Below, piece after piece: positions 33,180-42,526 of a stretch of 64,000 bases of DNA. The stretch lies in assembly GCF_011038975.1 (NCBI RefSeq), contig NZ_JAAKEC010000017.1, positions 1 through 64,000 on the forward strand, read 5' to 3'. This DNA is from Adlercreutzia sp. ZJ176. GTDB lineage: Bacteria; Actinomycetota; Coriobacteriia; Coriobacteriales; Eggerthellaceae. Position 1 is the stretch's first letter, and each line of letters starts with the position of its first letter. The notes beneath the pieces are model-generated. The model saw only the letters and a program-made list of their open reading frames with translations. It was not told the DNA's origin and did no database searches. The position numbers were made by a program, and so were the translations under genes.

Positions 33180-34344
33180 TCTGGACACAGCTTGCACCAT
33201 TCATACCCCAAGAATTAATGGCAGGAACACAACCGATTATCACAATTGCGCATGCAATTGCGCTAAGCAAAACCAAGGATTTCATATCTCTTTGAATAAC
33301 GAGTACGGCGGATAGAAACCAGACTATCGCCGTTGCGATCGAGCAACCAACCAATGGCCCTAGCAGATTGGCATAATCGGATATCTCATTGCCAAAAAAA
33401 AGAACGAGAATAGGATTCCCGACGGTAAAAGCGGCAAAAAACGCAAACACCGCCAATAAGGCAATGAAAAAAAGTACCTTGGCGATCATTGCAAAATAAC
33501 GTCGGTACTCATTGGCGGACACACTTGCGGCAAGCGGAGTAACCAGAGGCGAAAAAATGAAGCTTGCCGATACCTGCACTATCACAACAGGCATTGCGAC
33601 CGAAGCATAAAAGCCCAAGGCTTGATCACCGAGCAGCGACTCGATGAAATAGCGTGGCGCTTGACCCACGACATTGAGAAGGAAGCCGTAGATTGCAATA
33701 GGCAGGCAGGCAATTAGCAAGTCCTTTGTGGCATTCCTTGCAGGAGTGGCTTTCTTTGCAAACTCAAGGGCGTGTTTTCTGTCGAATACAAGTACTATCA
33801 GAAACGAACAGACAGCTAATGCGCATATCGCAAACAAAAGGCTGCCGGTCAGCTTAATAGCCGCATAGAAAAGAAGCAGGGTTGCAATTCCCTTGACAAC
33901 AAAAGATATACCAACATAATCCAAGCGCATAGACTTTTGCAGTATTCCCTGGTAGACATCAGAAAGAGCCTCACTTATCTTAAAGATCATGTAAACGCTT
34001 ATGCATGCCGAAACATAGAATCCATAGTCATTAACCAGGCTGAAGCAAACACAGCAAACAAAAGCAATGCTGCAGGTGAGAATCCGTGAGTTGATATACG
34101 CTCTGTCGCAGAACACATCCTCTACATCTGACGTTTGAAAATTACGCATGGTGTAAGTTGCGACGACAGAAAAACTATTTGCAACCGTCATAGCCAGAGA
34201 GAAAACGCCAGCACTTGCAAATCCAAGCGACTTGACAACAACATAAGTTAATAGCCACTGACAAAACAAGTATATGAAATTACCGGCAGTATTCCAGACT
34301 ATATTCGCCCTGAGGCTAAGTGCCTGCTCCTTTTCGTCATTCAT
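33079..34344 (-). CDS. Wzx-like polysaccharide flippase (copy 2)
   Basis: The 421-residue polytopic protein is a paralog of the flippase at 13290-14534: LSLRANIVWNTAGNFIYLF and SDVEDVFCDRAYINSRILT align with the first copy. It has about 12 predicted spans. The ATG at 34344 follows GAGGTGAA and begins two bases from the stop of the GT2 gene. GC is clearly lower than in copy 1 (about 43% in one hand-counted line), pointing to separate acquisition rather than recent duplication. Confidence 0.85.
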   Translation of the reverse strand: MNDEKEQALSLRANIVWNTAGNFIYLFCQWLLTYVVVKSLGFASAGVFSLAMTVANSFSVVATYTMRNFQTSDVEDVFCDRAYINSRILTCSIAFVCCVCFSLVNDYGFYVSACISVYMIFKISEALSDVYQGILQKSMRLDYVGISFVVKGIATLLLFYAAIKLTGSLLFAICALAVCSFLIVLVFDRKHALEFAKKATPARNATKDLLIACLPIAIYGFLLNVVGQAPRYFIESLLGDQALGFYASVAMPVVIVQVSASFIFSPLVTPLAASVSANEYRRYFAMIAKVLFFIALLAVFAFFAAFTVGNPILVLFFGNEISDYANLLGPLVGCSIATAIVWFLSAVLVIQRDMKSLVLLSAIACAIVIIGCVPAINSWGMNGASCVQIIALGFFSVGCLARILFYARTAKSHGANPILRR

Positions 34345-34345
34345 T

Positions 34346-35314
34346 TCACCTCGACGACTCACTCTCCATTGATTCGACAGCACATCTTTCTCGACTCTTT
34401 TTTATGTACGAATTCGCCACTCTTCTTTGAAGCAGTCTATACAGCGGTGTTTTCATTGCTACGAATTCTCGAACCATAAAAAGAACTCTTGCCAACACGA
34501 AGGTTTCTCCATATGGCGTTGTCGTCTTCAATTCTCCGTAAAATCGATTGTGATCGCGATAAAGCTTTGCAACCGATTCATCATTGCCGGTTGTCGAAAT
34601 ACCAGAACCCCATTCGTAAACAAGTACAGGTGCATCCAGGCAGAATACCGGATTGGACATGAGCCAGACAGTTTGGGCAAAGTCCTCACAATACCTAATA
34701 TCAAACTGAATCAGCGTACCGAGAAGTTTTCGCAGAACACTTGTTTCAAAAAATTGAGCGCAGCCCGGGATCCAATCCGCCATTACCACCTGGTGTGCAA
34801 AAAGATCTTTAGGAATAGCATTTCCCATGGGAGGGTAGTCAGCATAGTTCTTTGGAGCGCAATATGTCCCCATCTTTCCATCCAGGACAATTCTGCCAAA
34901 ACCCGCAGCTACACCATAGGTGCGACAAAATGATACGATGTCGAGCAGAGTACTTTCACAATATAGCTCATCACCAGCACCAATGACTTTAACATATCTA
35001 CCAACTGCAAATTGAAGGGCCCCGTAAATATTGCGCACTGTCTGCCGGTTCTCTTCTTGTCGCACGATTTGATAGTCGACTATGCCCAAATCAGCACAAC
35101 ATTTGCAGAGAAACGAAGAGGGGTCCTCCGTCGAATGATCATCCGCAAGTATTAACTGATACGAGCATCCTCTTTGCTTGGCAATCGAACGTATCGTTTT
35201 CAATATGCTCTCTTCGGATTGGTTATATATTGTCACAATGACAGAAATTTCTGAGGTTCCCATTTTCTCTCCAACCGAGCGCATGGCTACATTTATATCG
35301 TATGTCTTTAACAT
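34346..35314 (-). CDS. GT2 family glycosyltransferase
   Basis: The 322-residue GT-A-fold enzyme shows EISVIVTIYNQSEESILKTI, LILADDHSTEDP and GRYVKVIGAGDEL, typical of GT2 rhamnosyl/other transferases of O-antigen-like loci. The ATG at 35314 follows GGAG. It is coupled to the flippase downstream. The 227-bp upstream gap has a TTGACA (35421-35416) on the minus strand but no good -10 and no gene. Confidence 0.82.
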   Translation of the reverse strand: MLKTYDINVAMRSVGEKMGTSEISVIVTIYNQSEESILKTIRSIAKQRGCSYQLILADDHSTEDPSSFLCKCCADLGIVDYQIVRQEENRQTVRNIYGALQFAVGRYVKVIGAGDELYCESTLLDIVSFCRTYGVAAGFGRIVLDGKMGTYCAPKNYADYPPMGNAIPKDLFAHQVVMADWIPGCAQFFETSVLRKLLGTLIQFDIRYCEDFAQTVWLMSNPVFCLDAPVLVYEWGSGISTTGNDESVAKLYRDHNRFYGELKTTTPYGETFVLARVLFMVREFVAMKTPLYRLLQRRVANSYIKKSRERCAVESMESESSR

Positions 35315-35541
35315 TTTTACACTCCATCGCCGATGACAATGCGAGATGCCGAAAAGAGCAGGCCAAAATCTCTACAGGTTATTGGCGGATCATTTTCTCA
35401 AAGCTATTTCTGCCATGTCAAAACTATTATTGCTTAACGCAGCCGAGCAATACCAGACGAAAACGAAATGCTGATGAGTGAGAGCTTGCATATCCGCCTT
35501 CGAGCATTCTCGACGACAGGCAAATTCCCCAAGCCAATCAT

Positions 35542-35925
35542 CTAGCAATGAGGATCCGTCGGCCTCTCGTCAGTTACGGCTCCGTCGCCGACATGACGCT
35601 CGAACCTCTCTATGGCTAAATGCTGGGTAAGCTCCTTTATCTTCGTGTCCGATTGCGATAACCGCACGCTCAGATTGAACACCTGTACGAGCAAAACGAA
35701 GATGAAGAAAAGGAACACGAAGTTAACCGGCGAAGAAACGCCCACCAAACCCGCAAGAACGAAAAACACACCGGGAAATACGCTAACCAAGAGCAAGAGG
35801 ACGGCGAAGCAATACCAAAACACGGAATCCTCGAGCCGCACTTTGGCGTTTCTTATCTTTCTCGTCATGAATGCAAAAGTGAGAATCGACACCGCAACGA
35901 GAACGATGCGCAGAACTGGGGTCAC
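35542..35925 (-). CDS. DUF2304 small membrane protein
   Basis: The 127-residue protein has three hydrophobic helices and a charged C-terminal tail, matching the DUF2304 layout (first helix RIVLVAVSILTFAFMTRKIR, then FWYCFAVLLLLVSVFPG). DUF2304 proteins commonly sit beside GT2/DPM-like genes, as here; function unknown. The GTG start overlaps the stop of the preceding GT2 (GTGA) and has GAGGCGGC upstream. Confidence 0.85.
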   Translation of the reverse strand: MTPVLRIVLVAVSILTFAFMTRKIRNAKVRLEDSVFWYCFAVLLLLVSVFPGVFFVLAGLVGVSSPVNFVFLFFIFVLLVQVFNLSVRLSQSDTKIKELTQHLAIERFERHVGDGAVTDERPTDPHC

Positions 35926-36626
35926 GCCGCCTCACCACCTATCTGCTTGCGGAAATACTGCACGAACAGAATCGATATGGTCATCCTAAGCATATACGTG
36001 GCCGAGTTCCATGGGCTGAGATAGCTCTCGCCCGCAGTGCGATCAGACATCCTTACCGGCACTTCACATACTTTAGCGCCAGCCCTCTTCATCAGATAGG
36101 AAACTGTATCTGGTTCAGGACCAAAGTTAAGCCCAAACGCGAGCTGATTAATCATGCGAGCGTTAAAAGCTCGCATGCCGGAGGTTGGATCTTTGATGGT
36201 CTTTCCTGTCGACACGCGAATCGCGCCCTCGATGAGATTGCTACCGAGCATGCGCAGCGAACGAGGCTTATGGGCATTGACGAAGCGTGAGCCGATGACA
36301 ATGTCATTGTGTTCGATGGCTTCCATCAATGCAGGAACGTATTCTGGCAGATGCTGCCCGTCCGCATCGAACTGAATGGCGCATTCGTAGCTGTGCCGGA
36401 ACGCATATTTCATACCCGTTTGAAACGCCCCAGCGAGCCCAAGATTGACAGGCAGATCGAGGAAAGGGTAGCCGTTCCTCCGACACACTTCAGCAGTCGA
36501 ATCACTCGACCCGTCGTTCACGATAATGAAGTCAACTTCGGGTATCGTCCTTTTTACGGATTCAATAGTCGACTCAATGGAATCCTGCTCGTTATATGCA
36601 GGTATGATGAGAATGGTCTTTAACAC
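35922..36626 (-). CDS. DPM1-like GT2 glycosyltransferase
   Basis: The ~234-residue enzyme has TILIIPAYNEQDSIESTI, FIIVNDGSSDST, NLGLAGAFQTGM and QFDADGQH, typical of polyprenyl-phosphate mannosyl/glucosyltransferases without C-terminal membrane helices. The DUF2304 partner next to it probably anchors it. I prefer the GTG at 36626 because GAGGT precedes it; an in-frame ATG at 36647 lacks a site. The 36627-36819 gap is empty. Confidence 0.85.
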   Translation of the reverse strand: MLKTILIIPAYNEQDSIESTIESVKRTIPEVDFIIVNDGSSDSTAEVCRRNGYPFLDLPVNLGLAGAFQTGMKYAFRHSYECAIQFDADGQHLPEYVPALMEAIEHNDIVIGSRFVNAHKPRSLRMLGSNLIEGAIRVSTGKTIKDPTSGMRAFNARMINQLAFGLNFGPEPDTVSYLMKRAGAKVCEVPVRMSDRTAGESYLSPWNSATYMLRMTISILFVQYFRKQIGGEAA

Positions 36627-36819
36627 GGTACCTCGTTCATATTCCATGGCCGAAATCTAATTCTTGCCATTCTATCGCAACAAGGTCATACGCGAAACCC
36701 CGCATCGAATCGGTTTCAGACGTCCTCCGGGCCCTCGAGATGCGACACCCTTAAAAGGACGGCATGCATGTCACATGCCAAACAGCGGCGATCTCAGTAT
36801 GCGAAAGCCGCACGCCCAA

Positions 36820-37413
36820 TCACCCGCATCGAACCCATGTTTCGCTAACGTCATCAAATCTCTTGATAGGCCTTGCAGGAGAACCCACCGCAATGCACCT
36901 TTCTGGCAAATCGCGCGAGACCGTCGCGTTAGCCCCTACAACGGTTCCGCTGCCTATTGTCACACCCTGGAGAATGCATACATTCTCCCCTATCCAAACG
37001 TTGTTGCCAATAATCACTGGCGAACCCACCAGCGGCCTGTCGTTTGGTGGCAGATCGGGATTGCAGCCGTCGACCCCATATGATCCATGGCTCAAATCGG
37101 AGATGAACACTTTCGACGCCATGAGGCAATCGTCCCCGACCTCGATGAGGCGTAGGGCAGCAAAGTGGACGTTGTCGCCAATATGGCAATTCCTACCCAA
37201 TTTTATTGCGCCATCTTCGAACATCTCGAATCGACACCCTCGTCCAGTTGTAAAACCCGAGGCAAAAGAAAGATTTCCTTTTTGCCTAATGTGAAAAGGA
37301 CGCCTGATCAAAGTTGCCCTCGGATAAAATAGCTTCGTAAACACAAACGAAACCCCCATCGAAATGATGTCAGAAAACGCATGCTTGCCCAGTTCGCCCA
37401 AAACAGAAGTCAT
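36820..37413 (-). CDS. Left-handed beta-helix (hexapeptide) acyltransferase
   Basis: The ~197-residue protein has repeated hexapeptide units (IGDNVHFAALRLIEVGDDCL; VIIGNNVWIGENVCILQGVT; IGSGTVVGANATVSRDLP), as in WbbJ/maltose O-acetyltransferase-type enzymes. It probably acetylates a sugar in the glycan; the acceptor is unknown. It might supply the acetyl step of a diacetamido sugar with the PglE/PglF-like enzymes, but fold subtype argues for O-acetylation. Confidence 0.88.
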   Translation of the reverse strand: MTSVLGELGKHAFSDIISMGVSFVFTKLFYPRATLIRRPFHIRQKGNLSFASGFTTGRGCRFEMFEDGAIKLGRNCHIGDNVHFAALRLIEVGDDCLMASKVFISDLSHGSYGVDGCNPDLPPNDRPLVGSPVIIGNNVWIGENVCILQGVTIGSGTVVGANATVSRDLPERCIAVGSPARPIKRFDDVSETWVRCG

Positions 37414-37433
37414 CAGCACCCCATTTCCACGCC

Positions 37434-38240
37434 CTATGAGAGCTCGTTGCTCTTTTCACTGAGGGAGTACACCCGATAAATCAGCTTTGCGACCTGAGAA
37501 GGCCACAGGGAGGATAGTATCTCCAGATCTTCAGCCTGACGAATCCCGTCTTTAAGATTGAGAGACGTCGAGGACTCCTCGTAAATGCGATGGCCCATGA
37601 GACGCTCAGGCACATACACGAACCGTCCTGGCGTTTCCGCAAGATCAACCCACGTCTTATAGTCGCAGCTATTCTTGTACTGCTCGTCAAAAATAGATGG
37701 ACCCAGATTCTGCTTGACAAGCATAACCGCTGGACAGCAGATGGGGTTTCCAAAAGACAACACGCGCCTTTTGACAAAGGAAGACCGGTTGAAGACGGAG
37801 CTGGAAAGCGGCGCGTTGAGCAGTCGCTTTATGTTGAGCAGCGAGTTTTTCGCCACAGCGACGCCATCGCGGATCTCAAAATAATCAGCGAAGGCGAACT
37901 CGACATCTGCCGCATTGTAGCGGTTTATCGCCTCGAGCATAGTGGACAAGAATCCCTCTTTGTAGAAATCATCTTGATGGGCAATGGTGACCAAAGAGGT
38001 CTCCGCCGCGTCGTATCCGAAATTCCAGTCCCCTCCCGCTCCCCGAGGGTTCGGGTTGACCACCATGGGAACTCCACATTTTTTCGCAACTGACTCGATG
38101 TGGCTATTGGGCGTAGACGTCGAGATCAATACCGGACTCAAGCGATCCTGTGCCAAAAGTGACGTCACGGTCTCCTCTAGAAAGGGGTTTTCCTTATATG
38201 CGCATACTACAAAAGTATGATCACTTGGCGAAAACGGCAT
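37434..38240 (-). CDS. GT2 family glycosyltransferase
   Basis: The 268-residue enzyme starts MPFSPSDHTFVVCAYKENPF, with the acidic motif IAHQDDFYKEGFL in place of DxD. The ATG at 38240 follows AGGAGGACC. It sits between the acetyltransferase and the SDR genes in a tightly packed minus-strand operon. Acceptor and donor unknown. Confidence 0.82.
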   Translation of the reverse strand: MPFSPSDHTFVVCAYKENPFLEETVTSLLAQDRLSPVLISTSTPNSHIESVAKKCGVPMVVNPNPRGAGGDWNFGYDAAETSLVTIAHQDDFYKEGFLSTMLEAINRYNAADVEFAFADYFEIRDGVAVAKNSLLNIKRLLNAPLSSSVFNRSSFVKRRVLSFGNPICCPAVMLVKQNLGPSIFDEQYKNSCDYKTWVDLAETPGRFVYVPERLMGHRIYEESSTSLNLKDGIRQAEDLEILSSLWPSQVAKLIYRVYSLSEKSNELS

Positions 38241-38247
38241 GGTCCTC

Positions 38248-39093
38248 CTACGATGCGATCTCTGAGGCGAGAATCGCCTGAATTGCAGACGGATCGCCCC
38301 AAACTCCCGGCGAGTCGTAAGGACGATCGGGGAAAGCTCCATAATCGAGAGCTATATCGAGCTCGTTCTCCCGAATAAAGCCTTCAACGCGATCCGCCAA
38401 ACTCTCCGGCCTGCCCGTGCAGCAGTTGATCACACCAGTCACCTTGTCCTGAAGCACCGCAGATGCAATCTGACTCGCTAGTTCTTCTATCGTAATGAAG
38501 TCAAACTTGTTTTTTCCCGTCGTAAACGGAAACAACTTTTCTCCCGAGGCCGCTGCACGAAGTATCTTGCCAAAGATGGATTGCGCCTTCTCGTCATCTC
38601 CATAGATATAGAAAGCTCTCAGCCACTGGAAAACCACCGATTTATTTGCGAGCGACAAATCCAGGCTCCTGCGAAGGGCCTCTTTCGCTATGCCGTAAAG
38701 GCTTTGCGGATTGCAAGGGGTATCCGCGGTAATAGCCCCCTCCCAATAACCAACCTCATGCATCGTTCCCATAACAGCAATATGGGACACACCAGCTTCA
38801 ACAAGATGCATGAGCAAACGGTAATGAGAAGACAGGTCAAGTATATGACTCTTGTCGTTGTGCGCAAAGCCGTTTCGCCAAGCCAAGTGAAGGCAAACAT
38901 CTGGTGCGAAGTCAATATGCTCACGAATATCGAAATTCATATCGAAAGCGTCAGCAACAATCCTCTCGACGCCCTCCGTCTTCGGCGCCTCGCTTCTGTC
39001 GAGGGCAATCACGCATTCGCCACGTCGCACGAGCTCAGCCACAACATGAGAACCTATATAGCCCAAAGCGCCTGTAACAAGAACGGTTTTCAT
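38248..39093 (-). CDS. NAD-dependent epimerase/dehydratase-type SDR (possible dTDP-4-keto-sugar reductase)
   Basis: The 281-residue SDR has VTGALGYIGSHVVAEL and the YGIAKE (YxxxK) active-site motif. It is adjacent to rmlC, rmlB and rmlA, where rmlD normally lies, yet it does not look like a standard RmlD. It may reduce the 4-keto sugar made by RmlC to dTDP-6-deoxy-L-talose or similar (inference), giving an unusual sugar in place of rhamnose. Alternatively RmlD is elsewhere in the genome. Confidence 0.8.
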   Translation of the reverse strand: MKTVLVTGALGYIGSHVVAELVRRGECVIALDRSEAPKTEGVERIVADAFDMNFDIREHIDFAPDVCLHLAWRNGFAHNDKSHILDLSSHYRLLMHLVEAGVSHIAVMGTMHEVGYWEGAITADTPCNPQSLYGIAKEALRRSLDLSLANKSVVFQWLRAFYIYGDDEKAQSIFGKILRAAASGEKLFPFTTGKNKFDFITIEELASQIASAVLQDKVTGVINCCTGRPESLADRVEGFIRENELDIALDYGAFPDRPYDSPGVWGDPSAIQAILASEIAS

Positions 39094-39102
39094 AATCCAA
39101 TC

Positions 39103-39699
39103 CTAGGAAATCGAAGGGAACAGAGAGTCAAAAGACGGGTATAGCCGATCTTTTTCGCTGAGAGTGATCATACTCTCATCAAACACTTCACACCCTTCGA
39201 GAGCAGGCCATTGAATACCCAAAGCGGGATCGCTCCACAGCAGGCCGCCCTCATCATTTGGGTGGTAGACATCGTCGCATTTATAACAAAAGACCGCCGT
39301 ATCAGAGAGTACCAAAAAACCATGCGCAAACCCTCGAGGAACAAAAAACTGCCGTCGATTCTCAGCGCTGAGAACAACCCCCTCCCACTTCCCGAAAGTG
39401 GAACTATCCTTCCTCAAATCCACCGCCACATCAAAAACCTTGCCCGCAACTACCCGCACAAGCTTTGACTGAGGGTGGTTTACCTGAAAATGAAGTCCGC
39501 GCAGCACACCTCTGGAAGACAAAGACTGATTGTCCTGCACGAAATCACAGATAATGCCTCCCGCCTCGAAGTCTTGCCTCTTGTAGGTCTCCATGAAGGC
39601 ACCGCGCGCATCGCCAAAGCTCTTCACATCCACGACAACAACGCCCTCTATCGAGGTCTTTGTAAACGTGAAGTTGCCCGAAACGATTCTATACGCCAT
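39103..39699 (-). CDS. rmlC: dTDP-4-dehydrorhamnose 3,5-epimerase
   Basis: The 198-residue protein has the RmlC signature segments GVLRGLHFQVNHPQSKLVRV (His catalytic base) and FVPRGFAHGFLVLSD, and DARGAFMETYKRQDF near the start. The ATG at 39699 is chosen because upstream in-frame codons lie antiphase inside rmlB. It acts between RmlB and the final 4-keto reductase. Confidence 0.92.
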   Translation of the reverse strand: MAYRIVSGNFTFTKTSIEGVVVVDVKSFGDARGAFMETYKRQDFEAGGIICDFVQDNQSLSSRGVLRGLHFQVNHPQSKLVRVVAGKVFDVAVDLRKDSSTFGKWEGVVLSAENRRQFFVPRGFAHGFLVLSDTAVFCYKCDDVYHPNDEGGLLWSDPALGIQWPALEGCEVFDESMITLSEKDRLYPSFDSLFPSIS

Positions 39700-39712
39700 A
39701 AGCCTAACTTTC

Positions 39713-40756
<1,044 letters not shown>

Positions 40757-40759
40757 CTA

Positions 40760-41653
40760 TTAGCGCAGAGGCACAATTTGACCATCAAAAACCTTTTTGA
40801 GATGCTTGCCATAACCACTTTTTCCATACCTCTCAACCGCCGCAAAAAGCATTTCGCGAGTTATCCACCCATTATTGAACGCTATCTCTTCCAAGACAGA
40901 GATAGAGAGTCCCTGACTACGTTGAACCGCGCGAACGAACTCCCCCGCCTCAAACAATGACTCAGTGGTGCCCGTATCGAGCCAAGCAAACCCTCGCCCC
41001 AGAGTTACTACGTTCAGAGAACCGTCTTCCAAATACATTTGGTTGAGAGACGTAATCTCCAGCTCTCCGCGATCAGAAGGAGAGACCTTTTTCGCAAAAG
41101 CACATACACGCGAGTCATAGAAGTACAAGCCCGTTACAGCGAAATTCGAACGAGGATTCGCAGGTTTTTCTTCCAAAGAGACCACATTAAAGTTCTCGTC
41201 GAACTCCACCACGCCGAAACGGCCTGGATCTTCCACGTGGTAACCAAACACCGTAGCCCCGCCATGAACGTCAGCATCATTAACCGCTTTGCGAAGATGA
41301 TGTCCGAGCCCATTCCCGTAGAAAATGTTGTCGCCAAGCACGAGAGCACAAGAATCACCATCTATGAAGTCTTCAGCGATGATGAACGCTTGGGCAAGAC
41401 CGTCCGGACTTGGCTGAACGCTATACGAGAGGCTGATGCCAAACTGCGAGCCGCTGCCAAGAAGTCGTTCGAAATTCGGCAGATCATCCGGGGTTGAGAT
41501 AATCAAGATGTCCCGTATACCCGCCATCATAAGAACCGACAGCGGGTAATAGATCATGGGCTTGTCATACACAGGCAAGAGCTGCTTGCTCGTAACGGTA
41601 GTTAGCGGATAGAGTCTCGTGCCCGAACCACCTGCCAGCACTATTCCCTTCAT
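40760..41653 (-). CDS. rmlA: Glucose-1-phosphate thymidylyltransferase
   Basis: The 297-residue enzyme has [36 protein letters not shown] and [11 protein letters not shown], canonical for RmlA. It makes dTDP-glucose from glucose-1-phosphate and dTTP. The ATG follows GGGCGG. rmlA-rmlB-rmlC are in pathway order in one operon, and dTTP supply depends on tmk and thyX at the other end of the window. Confidence 0.95.
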   Translation of the reverse strand: MKGIVLAGGSGTRLYPLTTVTSKQLLPVYDKPMIYYPLSVLMMAGIRDILIISTPDDLPNFERLLGSGSQFGISLSYSVQPSPDGLAQAFIIAEDFIDGDSCALVLGDNIFYGNGLGHHLRKAVNDADVHGGATVFGYHVEDPGRFGVVEFDENFNVVSLEEKPANPRSNFAVTGLYFYDSRVCAFAKKVSPSDRGELEITSLNQMYLEDGSLNVVTLGRGFAWLDTGTTESLFEAGEFVRAVQRSQGLSISVLEEIAFNNGWITREMLFAAVERYGKSGYGKHLKKVFDGQIVPLR

Positions 41654-41747
41654 TGGGCCGCCCTTCAGATTGACTCGCCAATTAGTTTGATAACGGTAGA
41701 TATTGTATGGCAATACCCCCAACCGCAGATGCCGCATATGCAAATCT

Positions 41748-42480
41748 TCAGAAGAGCAACCCTATCGAAGCCCCCTCGCAGAGCACGCAGAGCCAAAGAG
41801 CACGAATGCTGCTGTTGTGGCCAGCATATACGATGCATACAAGAAAACCACACCCGCCATCTCCACGCCTAAACGAGAAGCCCCCCGCAACGGATGCAAG
41901 CACAGCAGCTGACCCATATCCGATAAGCCCACATGCCTGCGCCCACATAATCCAACGCAAGAGCGCTGACAGGGGTCCAAATGCAAAATAATCAAGCACA
42001 ATCTCCACCACCTTCTCGGCAGAAAGGCCCTTGAAGATAAGCACAGCATGATCCAACGCTCCTACAGCCTCGTTAGCACTAGCCCAACGAGATGTTTACA
42101 ACTCCTGACAATTCTGAAAACACCATAAACAACGCTCTTTTTGAGGCCGTCAAAAAGAAGAGAGACAATGTTGAGGCAACGCCCAGAAACAGAGACCTGC
42201 CCCAAAGCCATGCTCTTCACCTTCGCCATCTGCAGTTTTCAAAGGAATCAGGAATGGACGTGACCCCTTGAGAGCCAAGCAGGTAACCATAGATGCGAAA
42301 TTCGGTTCGCTGCGCATGTTGGCGAGCTCAAACTCCCGTCCCACCCAAACCACATAGGGAGTGCCTAATTCGCGACAAATGCGATCGAGCCCTCCGAGAG
42401 ACATGCCCGAAAGTCACTGGACTTTTCCAACTCTTCGAGATCTTCATATTCTCGAAAGGCCACAATCCTCCTCACCATTT
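41748..42480 (-). pseudogene. Decayed glycan-locus membrane-protein gene(s)
   Basis: No intact gene fills the ~870 bases between rmlA and the second DUF6541 gene. On the minus strand fragments in different frames read like one or two broken proteins: a short N-terminal piece after AGGAGG (VAFREYEDLEELEKSSDF), a soluble part (ELGTPYVVWVGREFELANM), then hydrophobic stretches (SLFLGVASTLSLFFLTASK, WIMWAQACGLIGYGSAAVL, VVFLYASYMLATTAAFVLF). Frame changes and stops separate them. The original family is not recognised. Confidence 0.5.
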
Positions 42481-42526
42481 AATTAGCCACCTGGATAGCC
42501 TTTTGCAACGACGAAGAAGAGTCATG

